Source of the DNA: Arenibacter nanhaiticus
GTDB lineage: Bacteria; Bacteroidota; Bacteroidia; Flavobacteriales; Flavobacteriaceae
DNA length: 56,035 bases
Direction: 5' to 3'
NCBI RefSeq assembly: GCF_900141935.1
Contig: NZ_FQYX01000025.1
Location: forward strand, 1-56,035
The position numbers were made by a program, and so were the translations under genes. The notes under the pieces were generated by a model that saw only the letters and a list, made by a program, of their open reading frames with translations, did not search any database and was not told the origin of the DNA. Below, piece by piece: positions 24,861 through 35,207 of this stretch (its first letter is position 1; every line of letters begins with the position of its first letter).

Positions 24861-26216
24861 ATGCTCGACCGGTTTCTTTTTAGGAAAATCGATAACGCGC
24901 CCCTCATTGTCTTTAGGGTATTATTTGGAATTTTGATAAGTCTAGAATGTTATGGGGCCATTGTAACTGGCTGGGTGAAACGCAATCTTGTAACGCCACA
25001 ATTTACCTTTTCTTTTATAGGATTCGAATGGCTGCAGCCCCTTCCTGGCTGGGGAATGTACGCATACTTCTTGGTTATGGGGACCTTGGGGGTGTTTGTA
25101 GCCTTGGGATATAAGTACCGCTTTAGTATCATAGCTTTTACACTTATGTGGTTTTCGGTGTACCTGATGCAGAAAACCGCCTATAACAATCATTATTATT
25201 TATTGGTGCTCATTTCGGGTATGATGTGTTTTTTTCCAGCACATAGGGCATGGTCCATGGACGCAACAACAAATCCGGACGTTAGGAGCAATCATATGTA
25301 TGCCTTGGTGAAATGGGCCATAGTCTTACAATTGTTTATCGTTTATACCTATGCAGCTCTTGCCAAAATGTATGGAGATTGGCTCGATTATACCTTTATA
25401 GAGCTTCTTTTTAAAGGAAAAAAGGATTATCCCTTGGTTGGGGGGCTTTTACAAGAACCGTTCCTACATAAAATTGTGGGTATTGCGGGTATTGTTTTCG
25501 ATCTGTTTATCATACCGGCCTTGTTATGGAAGCCTAGCCGAAAACTGGCTTTTATTGCAGCGATAGGCTTTCATTTATTTAATTCTATCATTTTTCAAAT
25601 CGGGATTTTCCCTTATTTGGCACTGGCCTTTACCGTGTTTTTTTTCGAAGCCGAAACCATTCGCAAGTTATTCCTACGAAAACAGCTGCCTAGTGTTGTT
25701 GAAGGGCACATAAAAGTGCCTGCTTATAAAAACATGGTTTATGGGCTGTTGATAGGATATTTTTTAATACAGTTAATCCTTCCTGTCAGGCATTATTTTA
25801 TAAAAGACAATGTACTATGGACCGAAGAAGGGCATCGGATGAGCTGGCGGATGATGCTTAGAAGCAGGCATGGCAATATTAGTTATAAAGTCATCAATCA
25901 TACCACAGGGAATACAGAGTTGATAGATCTGGACCGCTATCTGACCAAAAGTCAGAAAAATAGAATAGGGGCCTATCCCGATTTTATCTGGCAATTTGCG
26001 CAGCGGCTGAAGAATGAATATGCTAAAAAAGAGCAAGACATATCGGTATACGTGTATGCCAAGGTTAGTGTTAACGGAAAACCCTATCAAACGATTATTG
26101 CTCCAGATACTGATTTGACCAAGGTGTCGTGGAGTCATTTTAGACACAATGAGTGGATATTGCCGTATGCACAAACCGGTCCGCCCGAGCATATAATTCA
26201 AAGTGCTGAACCTTAA
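24861..26216 (+). CDS. HTTM-domain membrane protein (gamma-carboxylase-like)
   Basis: 451 aa multi-pass membrane protein of the HTTM family, relatives of vitamin K-dependent gamma-glutamyl carboxylase. It opens with LDRFLFRKIDNAPLIVFRVLFG and a TPQF..SFIGFEWLQPLPG segment, both typical of the family. About six to eight membrane helices fill residues 14-310, and the soluble C-terminal part carries WTEEGHRMSWRMMLR. Bacterial members are of uncertain biochemical role. The start ATG abuts the ribF stop (TAA-ATG), so translation is probably coupled. Confidence 0.85.
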   Translation: MLDRFLFRKIDNAPLIVFRVLFGILISLECYGAIVTGWVKRNLVTPQFTFSFIGFEWLQPLPGWGMYAYFLVMGTLGVFVALGYKYRFSIIAFTLMWFSVYLMQKTAYNNHYYLLVLISGMMCFFPAHRAWSMDATTNPDVRSNHMYALVKWAIVLQLFIVYTYAALAKMYGDWLDYTFIELLFKGKKDYPLVGGLLQEPFLHKIVGIAGIVFDLFIIPALLWKPSRKLAFIAAIGFHLFNSIIFQIGIFPYLALAFTVFFFEAETIRKLFLRKQLPSVVEGHIKVPAYKNMVYGLLIGYFLIQLILPVRHYFIKDNVLWTEEGHRMSWRMMLRSRHGNISYKVINHTTGNTELIDLDRYLTKSQKNRIGAYPDFIWQFAQRLKNEYAKKEQDISVYVYAKVSVNGKPYQTIIAPDTDLTKVSWSHFRHNEWILPYAQTGPPEHIIQSAEP

Positions 26217-26593
26217 AACCTATTGGTTCTCTGGCATAACTGCAAAGGCATGCCCCAGGGATCGCGCAGCATTACCAAATGGCTGCCATCATCTTTTCTG
26301 ACTTCTTTTACAAAGCTGGCCCCTTGGGCGGTCAGTCGGTTTTTATCCTCCTCGGCATTTTCAGAAACAAAGGCGACATGAAAGGTTAGGGGGTGATAGT
26401 CACTAAAATTCGTGATAGGCTCATCTGGTCTAAAGTATAATTCTAACATTACCCTACCTGTAGAATCGGCTAAAAAAGTCATAAAAGGAGGCTTTTTTTG
26501 AGTGCTGAAAATTGTTAGCCCAAGATGGGTGGTATACCAATGAATGACCTGGTCTATATGGTGGACGTTTAAAGCGAAATGTTCAAATACCAT
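26213..26593 (-). CDS. VOC-family (glyoxalase-like) protein
   Basis: 126 aa, one vicinal-oxygen-chelate fold: FEHFALNVHHIDQVIHWYTTHLGL with a possible metal ligand His near the start, VMLELYF, HLTFHVAF-type middle, and DPWGMPLQLCQR near the end. Such proteins bind a metal and act in isomerase, dioxygenase or resistance reactions; the substrate cannot be told. Convergent with the HTTM gene, with a 4-bp overlap at the stops. Confidence 0.85.
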   Translation of the reverse strand: MVFEHFALNVHHIDQVIHWYTTHLGLTIFSTQKKPPFMTFLADSTGRVMLELYFRPDEPITNFSDYHPLTFHVAFVSENAEEDKNRLTAQGASFVKEVRKDDGSHLVMLRDPWGMPLQLCQRTNRF

Positions 26594-26654
26594 AAGATTT
26601 TTTCATTTTAATTACATCTACTTTAAATATAGGACTTAAATCGGAAGATTACCT

Positions 26655-26662
26655 TAAATTTG
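26655..26662 (+). promoter_or_regulatory. -7 box of serS
   Basis: TAAATTTG, an exact TAnnTTTG match, 19 nt before the ATG at 26682. The -33 element is weak. Confidence 0.55.
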
Positions 26663-26681
26663 CCCTTCAAAATAAGAATAC

Positions 26682-27953
26682 ATGTTACAGCTGCAAGTAA
26701 TAAGAGATCATAAAGAGCAAATAATAACGGCTTTAAAAAAGCGAAATATTGATGCTCTTCCACTGTTGGAAAACATTTTAGACTTGGATGAAAACCGTCG
26801 TTCCCTACAAGCCAAGCTAGACAATACTTTGGCCGAATCCAACAAGCTATCCAAGGAGATTGGAATGTTGTTTAAAAGCGGAAAGGCCCAAGAAGCTAAT
26901 GTTTTAAAGGAAAAGACTGGCGTCTTAAAGGAGGAGTCCAAAACGCTGAACGAAGCCCTGAGCAGTAAGGCAGAAGAGCTTCAGGCCTTGTTGTATCAAA
27001 TTCCAAACATACCTCATGAGTCGGTTCCTGCAGGAAGTTCGGAAGAAGACAATGAAGAGATATTTAAGGAAGGGGAAATACCTGCCCTAGTAGAAAATGC
27101 CCTTCCCCATTGGGAACTTGCCAAAAAATTCGATATCATCGATTTTGAATTGGGGGTGAAAATCGCCGGAGCAGGATTCCCGGTCTACAAAGGAAAAGGA
27201 GCAAGGTTACAACGTGCCTTGATTTCTTATTTCTTGGACAAAAATACCGAAGCTGGCTATACCGAAATGCAAGTGCCGCATTTGGTAAACGAAGCTTCTG
27301 GTTATGGTACCGGACAATTGCCGGACAAGGAAGGACAAATGTACCATGTAGGGGCCGATGATCTGTATTTGATCCCTACTGCAGAGGTACCGGTGACCAA
27401 TATTTTTAGGGACGAAATTTTAAATGAAAAAGACTTCCCTATTCGCTATACGGCCTATACTCCTTGTTTTAGGAGAGAAGCAGGTAGCTATGGCGCCCAT
27501 GTCCGCGGATTAAACCGCTTGCACCAATTTGATAAGGTCGAAATTGTGAGGGTAGAACATCCGGAGAAATCGTACCAGGCCCTGGACGGGATGGTAGAAC
27601 ACATAAAAAATATCCTTAGGGAATTAAAACTGCCTTATAGAATATTGAGACTTTGCGGGGGCGATTTAGGTTTTACAGCGGCCCTTACCTTTGATTTTGA
27701 GGTCTTTTCTACAGCACAGGACCGTTGGTTAGAAATAAGTTCGGTTTCTAATTTTGAAACCTATCAAGCCAACCGATTGAAATTAAGGTACAAGGACGAA
27801 AATGGGAAAAGCCAATTGGCGCATACCCTTAACGGGAGCTCCTTGGCATTGCCAAGAGTATTGGCCGCAATTTTGGAAAATTACCAGACAGAAGACGGCA
27901 TCGAGATTCCGGAAGTGTTGAGACCGTATACCGGTTTCGATAGAATAGGCTAG
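26682..27953 (+). CDS. serS: Seryl-tRNA synthetase
   Basis: Charges tRNA-Ser (and tRNA-Sec if present). 423 aa, normal length. The N-terminal coiled-coil arm (about 30-105) that grips the tRNA is followed by the class II catalytic core: motif 2 TPCFRREAGSYGAHVRGLNRLHQFDKVE and motif 3 LNGSSLALPRVLAAILENYQ. The serine-binding TAEVPVTN is also seen. A strong terminator follows. Complete. Confidence 0.97.
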   Translation: MLQLQVIRDHKEQIITALKKRNIDALPLLENILDLDENRRSLQAKLDNTLAESNKLSKEIGMLFKSGKAQEANVLKEKTGVLKEESKTLNEALSSKAEELQALLYQIPNIPHESVPAGSSEEDNEEIFKEGEIPALVENALPHWELAKKFDIIDFELGVKIAGAGFPVYKGKGARLQRALISYFLDKNTEAGYTEMQVPHLVNEASGYGTGQLPDKEGQMYHVGADDLYLIPTAEVPVTNIFRDEILNEKDFPIRYTAYTPCFRREAGSYGAHVRGLNRLHQFDKVEIVRVEHPEKSYQALDGMVEHIKNILRELKLPYRILRLCGGDLGFTAALTFDFEVFSTAQDRWLEISSVSNFETYQANRLKLRYKDENGKSQLAHTLNGSSLALPRVLAAILENYQTEDGIEIPEVLRPYTGFDRIG

Positions 27954-27977
27954 AAATACCAGTCGGATTAATGATAT

Positions 27978-28020
27978 AACGGCCTTTTTGCTTTTATAAA
28001 GGTAAAAAGGCCGTTTTTTT
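27978..28020 (+). terminator. Terminator after serS
   Basis: A 12-bp stem (AACGGCCTTTTT / AAAAAGGCCGTT) followed by seven T. Confidence 0.85.
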
Positions 28021-28140
28021 TAGGATTTCAACGGCCGATACAGAGCCTTGAGAAGAAATGTACGGGCTTTTGGCTGCTCATAATAAGCTTGGAAAAAAGA
28101 GGGAAATTGGCAAATTTTGGTAGCTCCCTTCCTAGAATAT

Positions 28141-29049
28141 TTAAATAGGATCGCTATATCCGCGAGGAACAATTACACCCAAAGATTTTTCTAATACAGA
28201 AATATAGATTTGATCGTTTTTTACCTTGTGAAATTCGCCGTCTATCTGGGAGTCAAAGGTATTTCCCGCTTCCTTGTTGATTTTAAGGTTTTTGGTCTGA
28301 TAGGATTTGATGTCTTTAAGCCAATGCGGCTTGCGGATGAGCATCAGCATACCGAACAGCAACATTTTGGGTTTACTGATTTCGGGAACAATTAACACAT
28401 CTAACATCCCATCGTGTAAGGAAGCCTTTGGCGTAAGGCTTATATTAGAGCCCATTTCGTTAGAATTTGAAATAAAAATCATAAATGGATTCTTTATGCA
28501 ATCCGAGTCATTGATCTTTACGCCTATGTTTCTTTCTTTTTTATACTCCCTAAAAGATTTTATGGATGCTCTTATGTACCCCTTAATGGTCCTCATCTCG
28601 GAAGCTTCATAGTTTTTAATAATGTCGGCATCGAAACCAAAACCGATATTACTAAAGAAATATTGTTCGTTTATTAGTCCTACATCAATGTTTACAACCT
28701 CATGTTGCTTAATAACTGCTATGGCTTTGTCCGTAGTCAAAGGAATTTTTAGGTTTGAAGCCAAGCCGTTTCCCGATCCAAACGGAATAATGCCCAGCCG
28801 AATAGAGGTGCCCACAAGGCAAGAGGCTACGTCATTAATAGTTCCATCGCCCCCGCAAGCCACAATAATAATGGCTCCTTCCCGAATAGAATCTTGGGTC
28901 AGTTCCAGGGCTTGTTTTTTATAATTAGAATACTTCAGGGTAATAGTATACTCTTCTTTTCTAAAATATGGGGTAAGTGCTTCTAGGTCCAAGCGATTGT
29001 TGCCAACACCGGCTTTTGGGTTTATTATAAAATGAATATGCTTCAACAT
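28141..29049 (-). CDS. Diacylglycerol/lipid kinase, YegS/BmrU family
   Basis: 302 aa soluble lipid kinase that would phosphorylate diacylglycerol or a similar lipid with ATP. The catalytic domain starts IHFIINPKAG; the nucleotide-binding glycine motif is VACGGDGTINDVASCL, with a second signature IPFGSGNGLASNL. The C-terminal domain has the usual DGMLDVLIV and SQIDGEFH segments. Complete and typical in length. Upstream (29050-29439) I find no gene I can support on either strand. Confidence 0.9.
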   Translation of the reverse strand: MLKHIHFIINPKAGVGNNRLDLEALTPYFRKEEYTITLKYSNYKKQALELTQDSIREGAIIIVACGGDGTINDVASCLVGTSIRLGIIPFGSGNGLASNLKIPLTTDKAIAVIKQHEVVNIDVGLINEQYFFSNIGFGFDADIIKNYEASEMRTIKGYIRASIKSFREYKKERNIGVKINDSDCIKNPFMIFISNSNEMGSNISLTPKASLHDGMLDVLIVPEISKPKMLLFGMLMLIRKPHWLKDIKSYQTKNLKINKEAGNTFDSQIDGEFHKVKNDQIYISVLEKSLGVIVPRGYSDPI

Positions 29050-29417
29050 TGCTATTGCTGGGCGATACCCCTATTAAAAGTAGATACGAAATTTTCCTTT
29101 AGGGCAAGGTCGATGCTTGCTTTTAAAAAGTTTCCCCCATATTGGTTAGCCCCCCTCCCTTCCGAGATTGGGAAGGCTATAAAAAGCCACCTTAATAATG
29201 GCAAGCCTGCCAAAAAGAAGCGCAGTACAAAAATATAAACGAACGCTTTAAAAAAAGCAAAGCTGCTAGGGGCAATTTTTGTCCGCATAGTCCAACCAAT
29301 TATAATAAATGAAGGTTTAAAGATAATCTTTTATTGATTTGACTTCTTTAAAGGGGAACAACTATTAAAAATTATTTCTTTAGGGTGGCCTTGCCGTCCG
29401 CTTTTGTACATTCTGCG

Positions 29418-29425
29418 TATCTTTG
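29418..29425 (+). promoter_or_regulatory. -7 box of the TPR gene
   Basis: TATCTTTG, an exact TAnnTTTG match. It lies inside the frame if translation began at TTG 29404, which argues for the later TTG at 29440. Confidence 0.5.
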
Positions 29426-29439
29426 AAAAAAAAATCAAC

Positions 29440-31224
29440 TTGAGGATATTTCTTTTTATAATCGCCCTTTGTTGCGCCCAAACCCTAGTTTCCCAAGAAG
29501 ATTTCTTGGCGAAACAATATTTTAATGAGGGCGACTTTGATAAGGCCGTGGTTTTTTATGAGAAATTGGTCCTTAAAAATCCAAGACGGACAGATTATAC
29601 GGATAAGCTTGTGGCCTGTTACCAGCAACTAGAGGAATATTCCAAGGCAGAATCCTTGTTGCTAGAAAACATCAACTCGGAGAGAACGGTGCCCACGATG
29701 TTTATTGAGCTCGGGTATAATTATACCCTTCAAGGGCAACCGGAAAAGGCGACACAATATTATAGGACTGCCCTAGAGGTCATCGATAAAAATCCAAATT
29801 ACGGTTTCGGGATCGGTCAAAGATTTCAAAAATATGCCCTCTTGGAATATGCCCTAGAAGCCTACGCCAAGGCCATGGCCTTAAACGAAAAAATAGATTA
29901 CAATTTTCAGATGGCACGGATCTATGGGGAGCAGGGAAATATAGAAAAGATGTACGAAGCGTATCTCACCCTAATCAGTGAAGGGCGGACCTCTCCCATA
30001 AACGTTCTTCGGAATATTAGCGATTTTATTACCTCGGATCCGGAAAGCCCCAACAACATAAAATTAAAAAGAATACTGCTCCAACGTGCGCAAAAAAGTC
30101 CAGATATCGTATGGAATCAGTTATTAAGCTGGCTTTTTATCCAGCAAAAACAGTATAAAAGTGCCTTGGTACAGGAAAAGGCCATTTATAAACGAGACAA
30201 GGCTACTTCGCTGCAGCGATTACAGAGCTTGGGCGATTTGGCCTTGGAAGAAAACGATACCGATGTTGCGGAAGAGGTTTTTCAATACGTTGCCGACAAT
30301 GCCTGGGATGCCCAAGAGGTGTTAAGCGCCCAGTTGAAACGAATAGAAATAACGCTTTTGACGGCAGAAGACAAAGACTTGCCAAAAGTGAGGGAGCGTT
30401 TCGAGAACCTTTTGGAGGCCTATGGAAATCATAGGGAATCACTGTCATTGCAATTGGCCTATGCCAAGTTTTTGACCTTTAAAACAGATTCTCCGGCACC
30501 GGCGATAAGGTTACTGACCCAAAGTTTGGAGCTGCCCTTGAACAAATATGAAAAATCGTATGTAAAAAATACCCTTGGCGATATACTGGTCTACGATCAA
30601 AAGTTCAATCAGGCGCTGATTTATTTTTCACAGATACAAAAAGACCTTAAAAACGATGTCTTAGGACAGGAAGCACGTTTTAAAGTGGCCCAAACCAGTT
30701 TTTATAAAGGCGATTTCGATTGGGCCCTTACCCAGTTAAAAGTACTGAGGGCATCTACATCCCAACTCATAGCAAACGATGCCATGCAGTTGAGCCTGTT
30801 GATATCCGATAATTCTTTTGAAGATTCTACGCAGGTGGCCCTGAAAAAATATGCCCGGGCCGACTTTTTAGCCTATCAAAACAAAACGGTGGAAGCCATA
30901 GATAAACTTCAAGAAATCCTTAGCCAGCACAAAGGAGAAAAAATAGAAGATGAGGCCCTGTTGCGACAAGGACAACTATTAATTTCTTTAAAGGAATATG
31001 AAAAGGCCGAATTCAATTTTCAAAAAATAGTGGCCTTTTATGCCAACGGAATTTTGGCCGACGAGGCTAATTTTGAACTGGCAGAACTGTATCGAAAATA
31101 CCTTAATGAACCCGAAAAAGCGAAAGCACATTACGAGAAAATAATCTATAATTACCAAGATAGTTACTATTTTCCGCAAGCCCGTAAAAACTATAGGACA
31201 CTAAGGGGCGATGCCCTGAACTGA
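29440..31224 (+). CDS. Tetratricopeptide-repeat protein, exported
   Basis: 594 aa from TTG 29440. The frame is open from TTG 29404, but a good -7 box sits between the two. A signal peptide (LRIFLFIIALCCAQTLVSQ) leads into arrays of TPR units: residues about 25-190 (YFNEGDFDKAVVFYEKLVLKNP; AESLLLENI; GQPEKATQYYRTALEV) and again 340-590 (YDQKFNQALIYFSQIQKDL; KEYEKAEFNFQKIVAFY). It is probably a periplasmic or surface-facing scaffold. Its partner cannot be told. The three genes after it run in the same direction. Confidence 0.88.
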   Translation: MRIFLFIIALCCAQTLVSQEDFLAKQYFNEGDFDKAVVFYEKLVLKNPRRTDYTDKLVACYQQLEEYSKAESLLLENINSERTVPTMFIELGYNYTLQGQPEKATQYYRTALEVIDKNPNYGFGIGQRFQKYALLEYALEAYAKAMALNEKIDYNFQMARIYGEQGNIEKMYEAYLTLISEGRTSPINVLRNISDFITSDPESPNNIKLKRILLQRAQKSPDIVWNQLLSWLFIQQKQYKSALVQEKAIYKRDKATSLQRLQSLGDLALEENDTDVAEEVFQYVADNAWDAQEVLSAQLKRIEITLLTAEDKDLPKVRERFENLLEAYGNHRESLSLQLAYAKFLTFKTDSPAPAIRLLTQSLELPLNKYEKSYVKNTLGDILVYDQKFNQALIYFSQIQKDLKNDVLGQEARFKVAQTSFYKGDFDWALTQLKVLRASTSQLIANDAMQLSLLISDNSFEDSTQVALKKYARADFLAYQNKTVEAIDKLQEILSQHKGEKIEDEALLRQGQLLISLKEYEKAEFNFQKIVAFYANGILADEANFELAELYRKYLNEPEKAKAHYEKIIYNYQDSYYFPQARKNYRTLRGDALN

Positions 31225-31339
31225 TCGGGGACACTGGCAATTATAAAGATGTATACGGACCGTATAAGAGCAATATAAATAAAACGATCATATAAAAACA
31301 AAGGCTCCAACCATATGGGGCATAATAAGAACACAAGCT

Positions 31340-31651
31340 ATGTATATCTATAATGTAACGACCAATATTGAAGAAGCCATCCATGAAGACTGGTTGTCTT
31401 GGATGAAAAAAAGCCATATCCCCGAAATGTTGGCAACAGGGAAATTTTCCAAGGCCTTAATGACCCGTGTATTGATAGAAGAAGATATGGGCGGGGTTAC
31501 CTATTCGGTTCAGTATACTACCGATTCCAAGGAAACGCTTCAGAGGTATATTGATGAGGATGCCGATCTTCTAAGGAGAAAATGTGAGGAACTGTTTGCA
31601 GGTAAGTTCGTGTCCTTTAGAACAGAACTAGAGATTGTCAGCCAACAATAA
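31340..31651 (+). CDS. DUF4286 family protein
   Basis: 103 aa, small soluble protein conserved in Bacteroidota: [39 protein letters not shown], then [45 protein letters not shown]. The sequence looks like a dimeric ferredoxin-fold protein similar to DUF4286. It is placed 20 bp before rsmA, a recurring arrangement in flavobacteria as I recall it. Function unknown. Confidence 0.85.
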   Translation: MYIYNVTTNIEEAIHEDWLSWMKKSHIPEMLATGKFSKALMTRVLIEEDMGGVTYSVQYTTDSKETLQRYIDEDADLLRRKCEELFAGKFVSFRTELEIVSQQ

Positions 31652-31671
31652 CCACAAGATCTTTTAAAGCT

Positions 31672-32544
31672 ATGAGCAAAAAGCAAAAAAAAGAATACCA
31701 GTCAAAGCAGGGTAAATTCAAAAAATCATGGCGGGAAGAAAGTCCGGTCAAGGCAAAAAAGCACTTGGGACAGCATTTCTTAAAAGACGAAACCATTGCA
31801 CAGCAGATTGGAGAGGCCCTACAACTCCAGGGCTATAGGAATGTTATAGAAATAGGCCCTGGAACTGGGGTGCTTACCAAATATTTGTTGCAAAAAGATA
31901 TCGATTTGGTGGCCATGGATCTCGATCAAGAGTCCATAGAGTATCTCAACCAGAGCTTTCCTTTGGAACACAACGAACTGATGCATCGCAAAGGAACGTT
32001 TAAGGTGCTAGAGGCCGATTTTTTAAAGTACGATCTAAAGGAACTCTTTGGCGAAGAGCAGTTCGCCATCTCGGGAAACTTCCCTTACAATATCTCTACC
32101 CAGATCGTTTTTAAAATGCTCGAGTACAAAGAACAGGTCCCGGAATTCTCGGGCATGTTCCAAAAAGAGGTAGCACAACGTATCTGTGAAAAGGAAGGCA
32201 GTAAGTCCTATGGCATTCTGTCCGTATTGGTACAGGCATTTTACGATGCCGAATATTTATTTACCGTAGGCCCCGAAGTTTTTAACCCCCCGCCAAAAGT
32301 AGCGTCTGGGGTGTTGCGGTTAACAAGGAAGGCCGATCTCAATATTGGATGCGACGAAAAATTGTTTAAAACAGTCGTAAAAGCGGCCTTTAATCAGCGC
32401 AGAAAAACCCTTCGGAACAGCTTAAAAACCATGAACCTTTCCGATATTCTTAAAGAAGATGTTATCTTTGGCCAACGTCCGGAACAATTGAGTGTTTCAG
32501 ATTTCATCGCGCTGACACAGAAGATAGAGAATGATACCGTTTAA
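31672..32544 (+). CDS. rsmA: 16S rRNA (adenine 1518/1519-N6)-dimethyltransferase
   Basis: Dimethylates two adjacent adenines near the 3' end of 16S rRNA, a late step in 30S assembly (KsgA). 290 aa. Motifs: [12 protein letters not shown] (N-terminal signature), [16 protein letters not shown] (SAM-binding), [12 protein letters not shown], and the catalytic NFPYNIS. The first 25 residues are a basic extension ([20 protein letters not shown]). The end overlaps mgtE by 14 bp. Confidence 0.96.
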   Translation: MSKKQKKEYQSKQGKFKKSWREESPVKAKKHLGQHFLKDETIAQQIGEALQLQGYRNVIEIGPGTGVLTKYLLQKDIDLVAMDLDQESIEYLNQSFPLEHNELMHRKGTFKVLEADFLKYDLKELFGEEQFAISGNFPYNISTQIVFKMLEYKEQVPEFSGMFQKEVAQRICEKEGSKSYGILSVLVQAFYDAEYLFTVGPEVFNPPPKVASGVLRLTRKADLNIGCDEKLFKTVVKAAFNQRRKTLRNSLKTMNLSDILKEDVIFGQRPEQLSVSDFIALTQKIENDTV

Positions 32545-33886
32545 ACTTACAGACGAACTTCTAGTAAAAATAGAAGAGCTTATAGAAAACAAAAGGGAAA
32601 CCGAATTGGCGTCTCTTTTGGCAGAGGTGCATTATGCCGATGTCGCCGAGATCATCAATGAACTCGACGAGGAACATGCTACCTATCTATTGAAGCTCCT
32701 CGATAGTGAAAAAACTTCGGAAACCCTTACGGAATTAGATGAAGACGTTAGAGAAGCTATTCTCAGTAATTTCTCTGCCAAGGAAATTGCAGGGGAATTG
32801 GATGAGCTGGATACCGATGATGCCGCGGATATTATTGGGGGGCTTCCGAAGGGAATCGTTCAGGAAGTAATTTCTGAAATCGAGGATAGGGAACACGCCA
32901 AGGATATTGTAGACCTATTGCGCTATTCCGAAAATTCGGCAGGTGGACTGATGGCGAAGGAGTTGGTGAAGGTAAACGAAAATTGGAACGTGCTTACCTG
33001 TGTCAAGGAAATGAGGGCGCAAGCAGAAAACGTTACCCGTGTACACTCTATTTATGTGGTAGATGACGAGGATAAGCTCAAGGGACGCCTTTCTTTAAAG
33101 GATTTGCTGACTACCTCTACCAAAACCAATATTAAAGACGTCTATATTCCAAAGGTCGATTATGTAAATGTAAACGAAAAACCAGAGGAAGTGGCCAAGA
33201 TAATGTCCAAGTACGATTTGGAGGCCATCCCGGTGATCGATGAAATTGGGCGCCTGGTAGGGCGTATTACGATTGACGATATTGTAGACGTTATAAAGGA
33301 GGAAGCTGAAAAAGATTACCAATTGGCAGCGGGTATCTCCCAAGATGTGGAGGCCGACGATAGTATTTGGCAACTTACAAAGGCGCGCCTTCCTTGGCTT
33401 TTTATAGGAATGATGGGGGGTATAGGCGCCGCAAGTATTATTAATGTGTACGAAGGGGCGTTCGTGAAATTTCCCATTCTATTGGCCTTTATTCCCCTTA
33501 TGCAGGCTACGGCCGGGAACGTGGGGGTGCAATCCTCGGCCATTGTGGTGCAGGGACTCGCCAATGATACTATAAAGGGAGAAGTATGGGGCCGCTTGGG
33601 GAAAGAACTTTTGTTGGGGCTGGTCAACGGTTTGGCCTTGGCCTTTGTGTTCTTGTTTATCAGCCATTTTGGGTTCGATACCTCCTATTTGGTGTCTCTG
33701 ACCGTGGGCATCGCCTTGGTGACTGTAATTGTAAACGCCGCCATAATAGGGACTTTTATCCCCATTTTTTTACAGAAAAGAGGAATCGATCCGGCTATTG
33801 CAACGGGACCTTTTATTACCACCAGCAATGACGTTTTAGGTATTTTGATCTATTTCTCCATCGCTAAGGTGATCTTGAATTTCTAG
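32531..33886 (+). CDS. mgtE: Magnesium transporter MgtE
   Basis: 451 aa Mg2+ channel. The N-terminal helical MgtE_N superhelix, about 15-130 ([41 protein letters not shown]), is followed by two CBS domains, about 135-260 ([38 protein letters not shown]), which sense Mg2+, and five membrane helices from about 285 to 450 with the pore segment ([23 protein letters not shown]). It overlaps rsmA by 14 bp, so expression is coupled. About 260 bp without a gene follow. Confidence 0.95.
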   Translation: MIPFKLTDELLVKIEELIENKRETELASLLAEVHYADVAEIINELDEEHATYLLKLLDSEKTSETLTELDEDVREAILSNFSAKEIAGELDELDTDDAADIIGGLPKGIVQEVISEIEDREHAKDIVDLLRYSENSAGGLMAKELVKVNENWNVLTCVKEMRAQAENVTRVHSIYVVDDEDKLKGRLSLKDLLTTSTKTNIKDVYIPKVDYVNVNEKPEEVAKIMSKYDLEAIPVIDEIGRLVGRITIDDIVDVIKEEAEKDYQLAAGISQDVEADDSIWQLTKARLPWLFIGMMGGIGAASIINVYEGAFVKFPILLAFIPLMQATAGNVGVQSSAIVVQGLANDTIKGEVWGRLGKELLLGLVNGLALAFVFLFISHFGFDTSYLVSLTVGIALVTVIVNAAIIGTFIPIFLQKRGIDPAIATGPFITTSNDVLGILIYFSIAKVILNF

Positions 33887-34147
33887 GGCACTACACCTCC
33901 TTTGTCGGTGTCGGGCTTTCCGCGTTACACGGTAACTTGCTGCAATCCCTAGTGCAAAAAAATAATATCTTTATATCCCTGCAAGGCCAAAGGGTGGCTA
34001 TAGATTTAACCTAAATACTGATTTTAATACCATGTGCGTCCTATGGTTACAATGACCATAAGGCACCCCTGTTACTTGCATTAAAATACAATAAATAGTG
34101 TGTAAGGACACAAAACCAATAAGAAAACCAAAGAAGTAATAGTAGTT

Positions 34148-35116
34148 ATGAAAGTTCTACATTTAGACGTAAACGATCCCTTAATTATAACGCAATTTGC
34201 GGAAATGGGGTATACTAACGAGGAGGATTATACCTCTTCAAAAGAAGAAATAGAAGCGAAAATCCATGAGTACGACGGCATTATTATCCGTAGTAGGTTT
34301 ACCTTGGACAAGCAATTTTTAGATAAGGCAAGTCGTTTAAAATTTATAGGTCGTCTAGGTGCCGGATTGGAAAATATAGATACGGAATACGCCAAAAGAT
34401 TGGGTGTTTTCCTAGCGGCGGCTCCAGAAGGAAACCGAAATGCGGTAGGGGAACACGCCTTGGGGATGTTATTGTCTCTTTTTAATAAACTAAACAAAGC
34501 CGATGGCGAAGTACGCCAAGGAAAATGGGACCGCGAAGGAAACCGCGGCATAGAACTGGACGGGAAAACCGTTGGTATTATCGGTTATGGGAATATGGGG
34601 AAGGCCTTTGCCAAAAAACTCCGTGGTTTCGACTGTGAGGTGCTCTGCTACGATATCGTAGGAGGGGTAGGAGACGAAAATGCCCGACAAGTAGGCATTA
34701 TGGAGCTACAACAGAAATCGCAGGTCCTTAGCCTTCATGTGCCACAGACCGAGGATACCATGAAAATGATCGATGCCGATTTCCTAAAAGGTTTTCAGCA
34801 TCCTTTATGGCTCATTAACACCGCCCGTGGGAAGTGCGTGGTGACCGAAGATTTGGTAGCGGCCCTAGAAAGCGGTCAGGTATTGGGAGCAGGATTGGAT
34901 GTGCTGGAGTACGAGAAAAAGTCCTTCGAAAATATGTTCGACGAAGGAGAACTGCCAGCGGCATTCAACTACCTCATAGCCTCCGATAAAGTGGTGCTAA
35001 GCCCGCATGTAGCAGGCTGGACCGTAGAAAGCAAAGTTAAATTGGCCCAGACCGTGGTCGATAAAGTAAAAGGGCGTTTTAGTCCTACGGAAACTGCGGG
35101 GAACCAAGGCAAATAA
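34148..35116 (+). CDS. D-isomer-specific 2-hydroxyacid dehydrogenase
   Basis: 322 aa NAD-dependent oxidoreductase. The N-terminal catalytic part has IIIRSRFTLDKQFLDKASRLKFIGRLGAGLENID; the Rossmann motif is VGIIGYGNMGKAFA; catalytic Arg lies in INTARGKCV; Glu follows in GLDVLEYE; and the His is in LSPHVAGWT. It is close to the phosphoglycerate dehydrogenase group but short, with no ACT domain. The substrate (3-phosphoglycerate, glyoxylate or another) is undecided. A hairpin terminator follows. Confidence 0.9.
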   Translation: MKVLHLDVNDPLIITQFAEMGYTNEEDYTSSKEEIEAKIHEYDGIIIRSRFTLDKQFLDKASRLKFIGRLGAGLENIDTEYAKRLGVFLAAAPEGNRNAVGEHALGMLLSLFNKLNKADGEVRQGKWDREGNRGIELDGKTVGIIGYGNMGKAFAKKLRGFDCEVLCYDIVGGVGDENARQVGIMELQQKSQVLSLHVPQTEDTMKMIDADFLKGFQHPLWLINTARGKCVVTEDLVAALESGQVLGAGLDVLEYEKKSFENMFDEGELPAAFNYLIASDKVVLSPHVAGWTVESKVKLAQTVVDKVKGRFSPTETAGNQGK

Positions 35117-35135
35117 ACTGCCTTCCTTATAAGTA

Positions 35136-35207
35136 AAGAACCTTCTTTTCTATAGTGAACCATTGCCTGTGAGGCAAGGGAAACGGAAAGGAAGGTTCTT
35201 CTTTTTT
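35136..35207 (+). terminator. Terminator after the dehydrogenase
   Basis: AAGAACCTTC and GAAGGTTCTT (35136-35145, 35191-35200) pair across an inner TTGCCT-GTG-AGGCAA hairpin, followed by CTTTTTT. Confidence 0.7.

Noticed and set aside
29052-29288. 78-codon minus-strand frame just upstream of the lipid kinase
   Set aside because: Composition looks like translated non-coding DNA, no family resemblance, and no promoter or clear ribosome site; adjacency to the kinase start is the only support.
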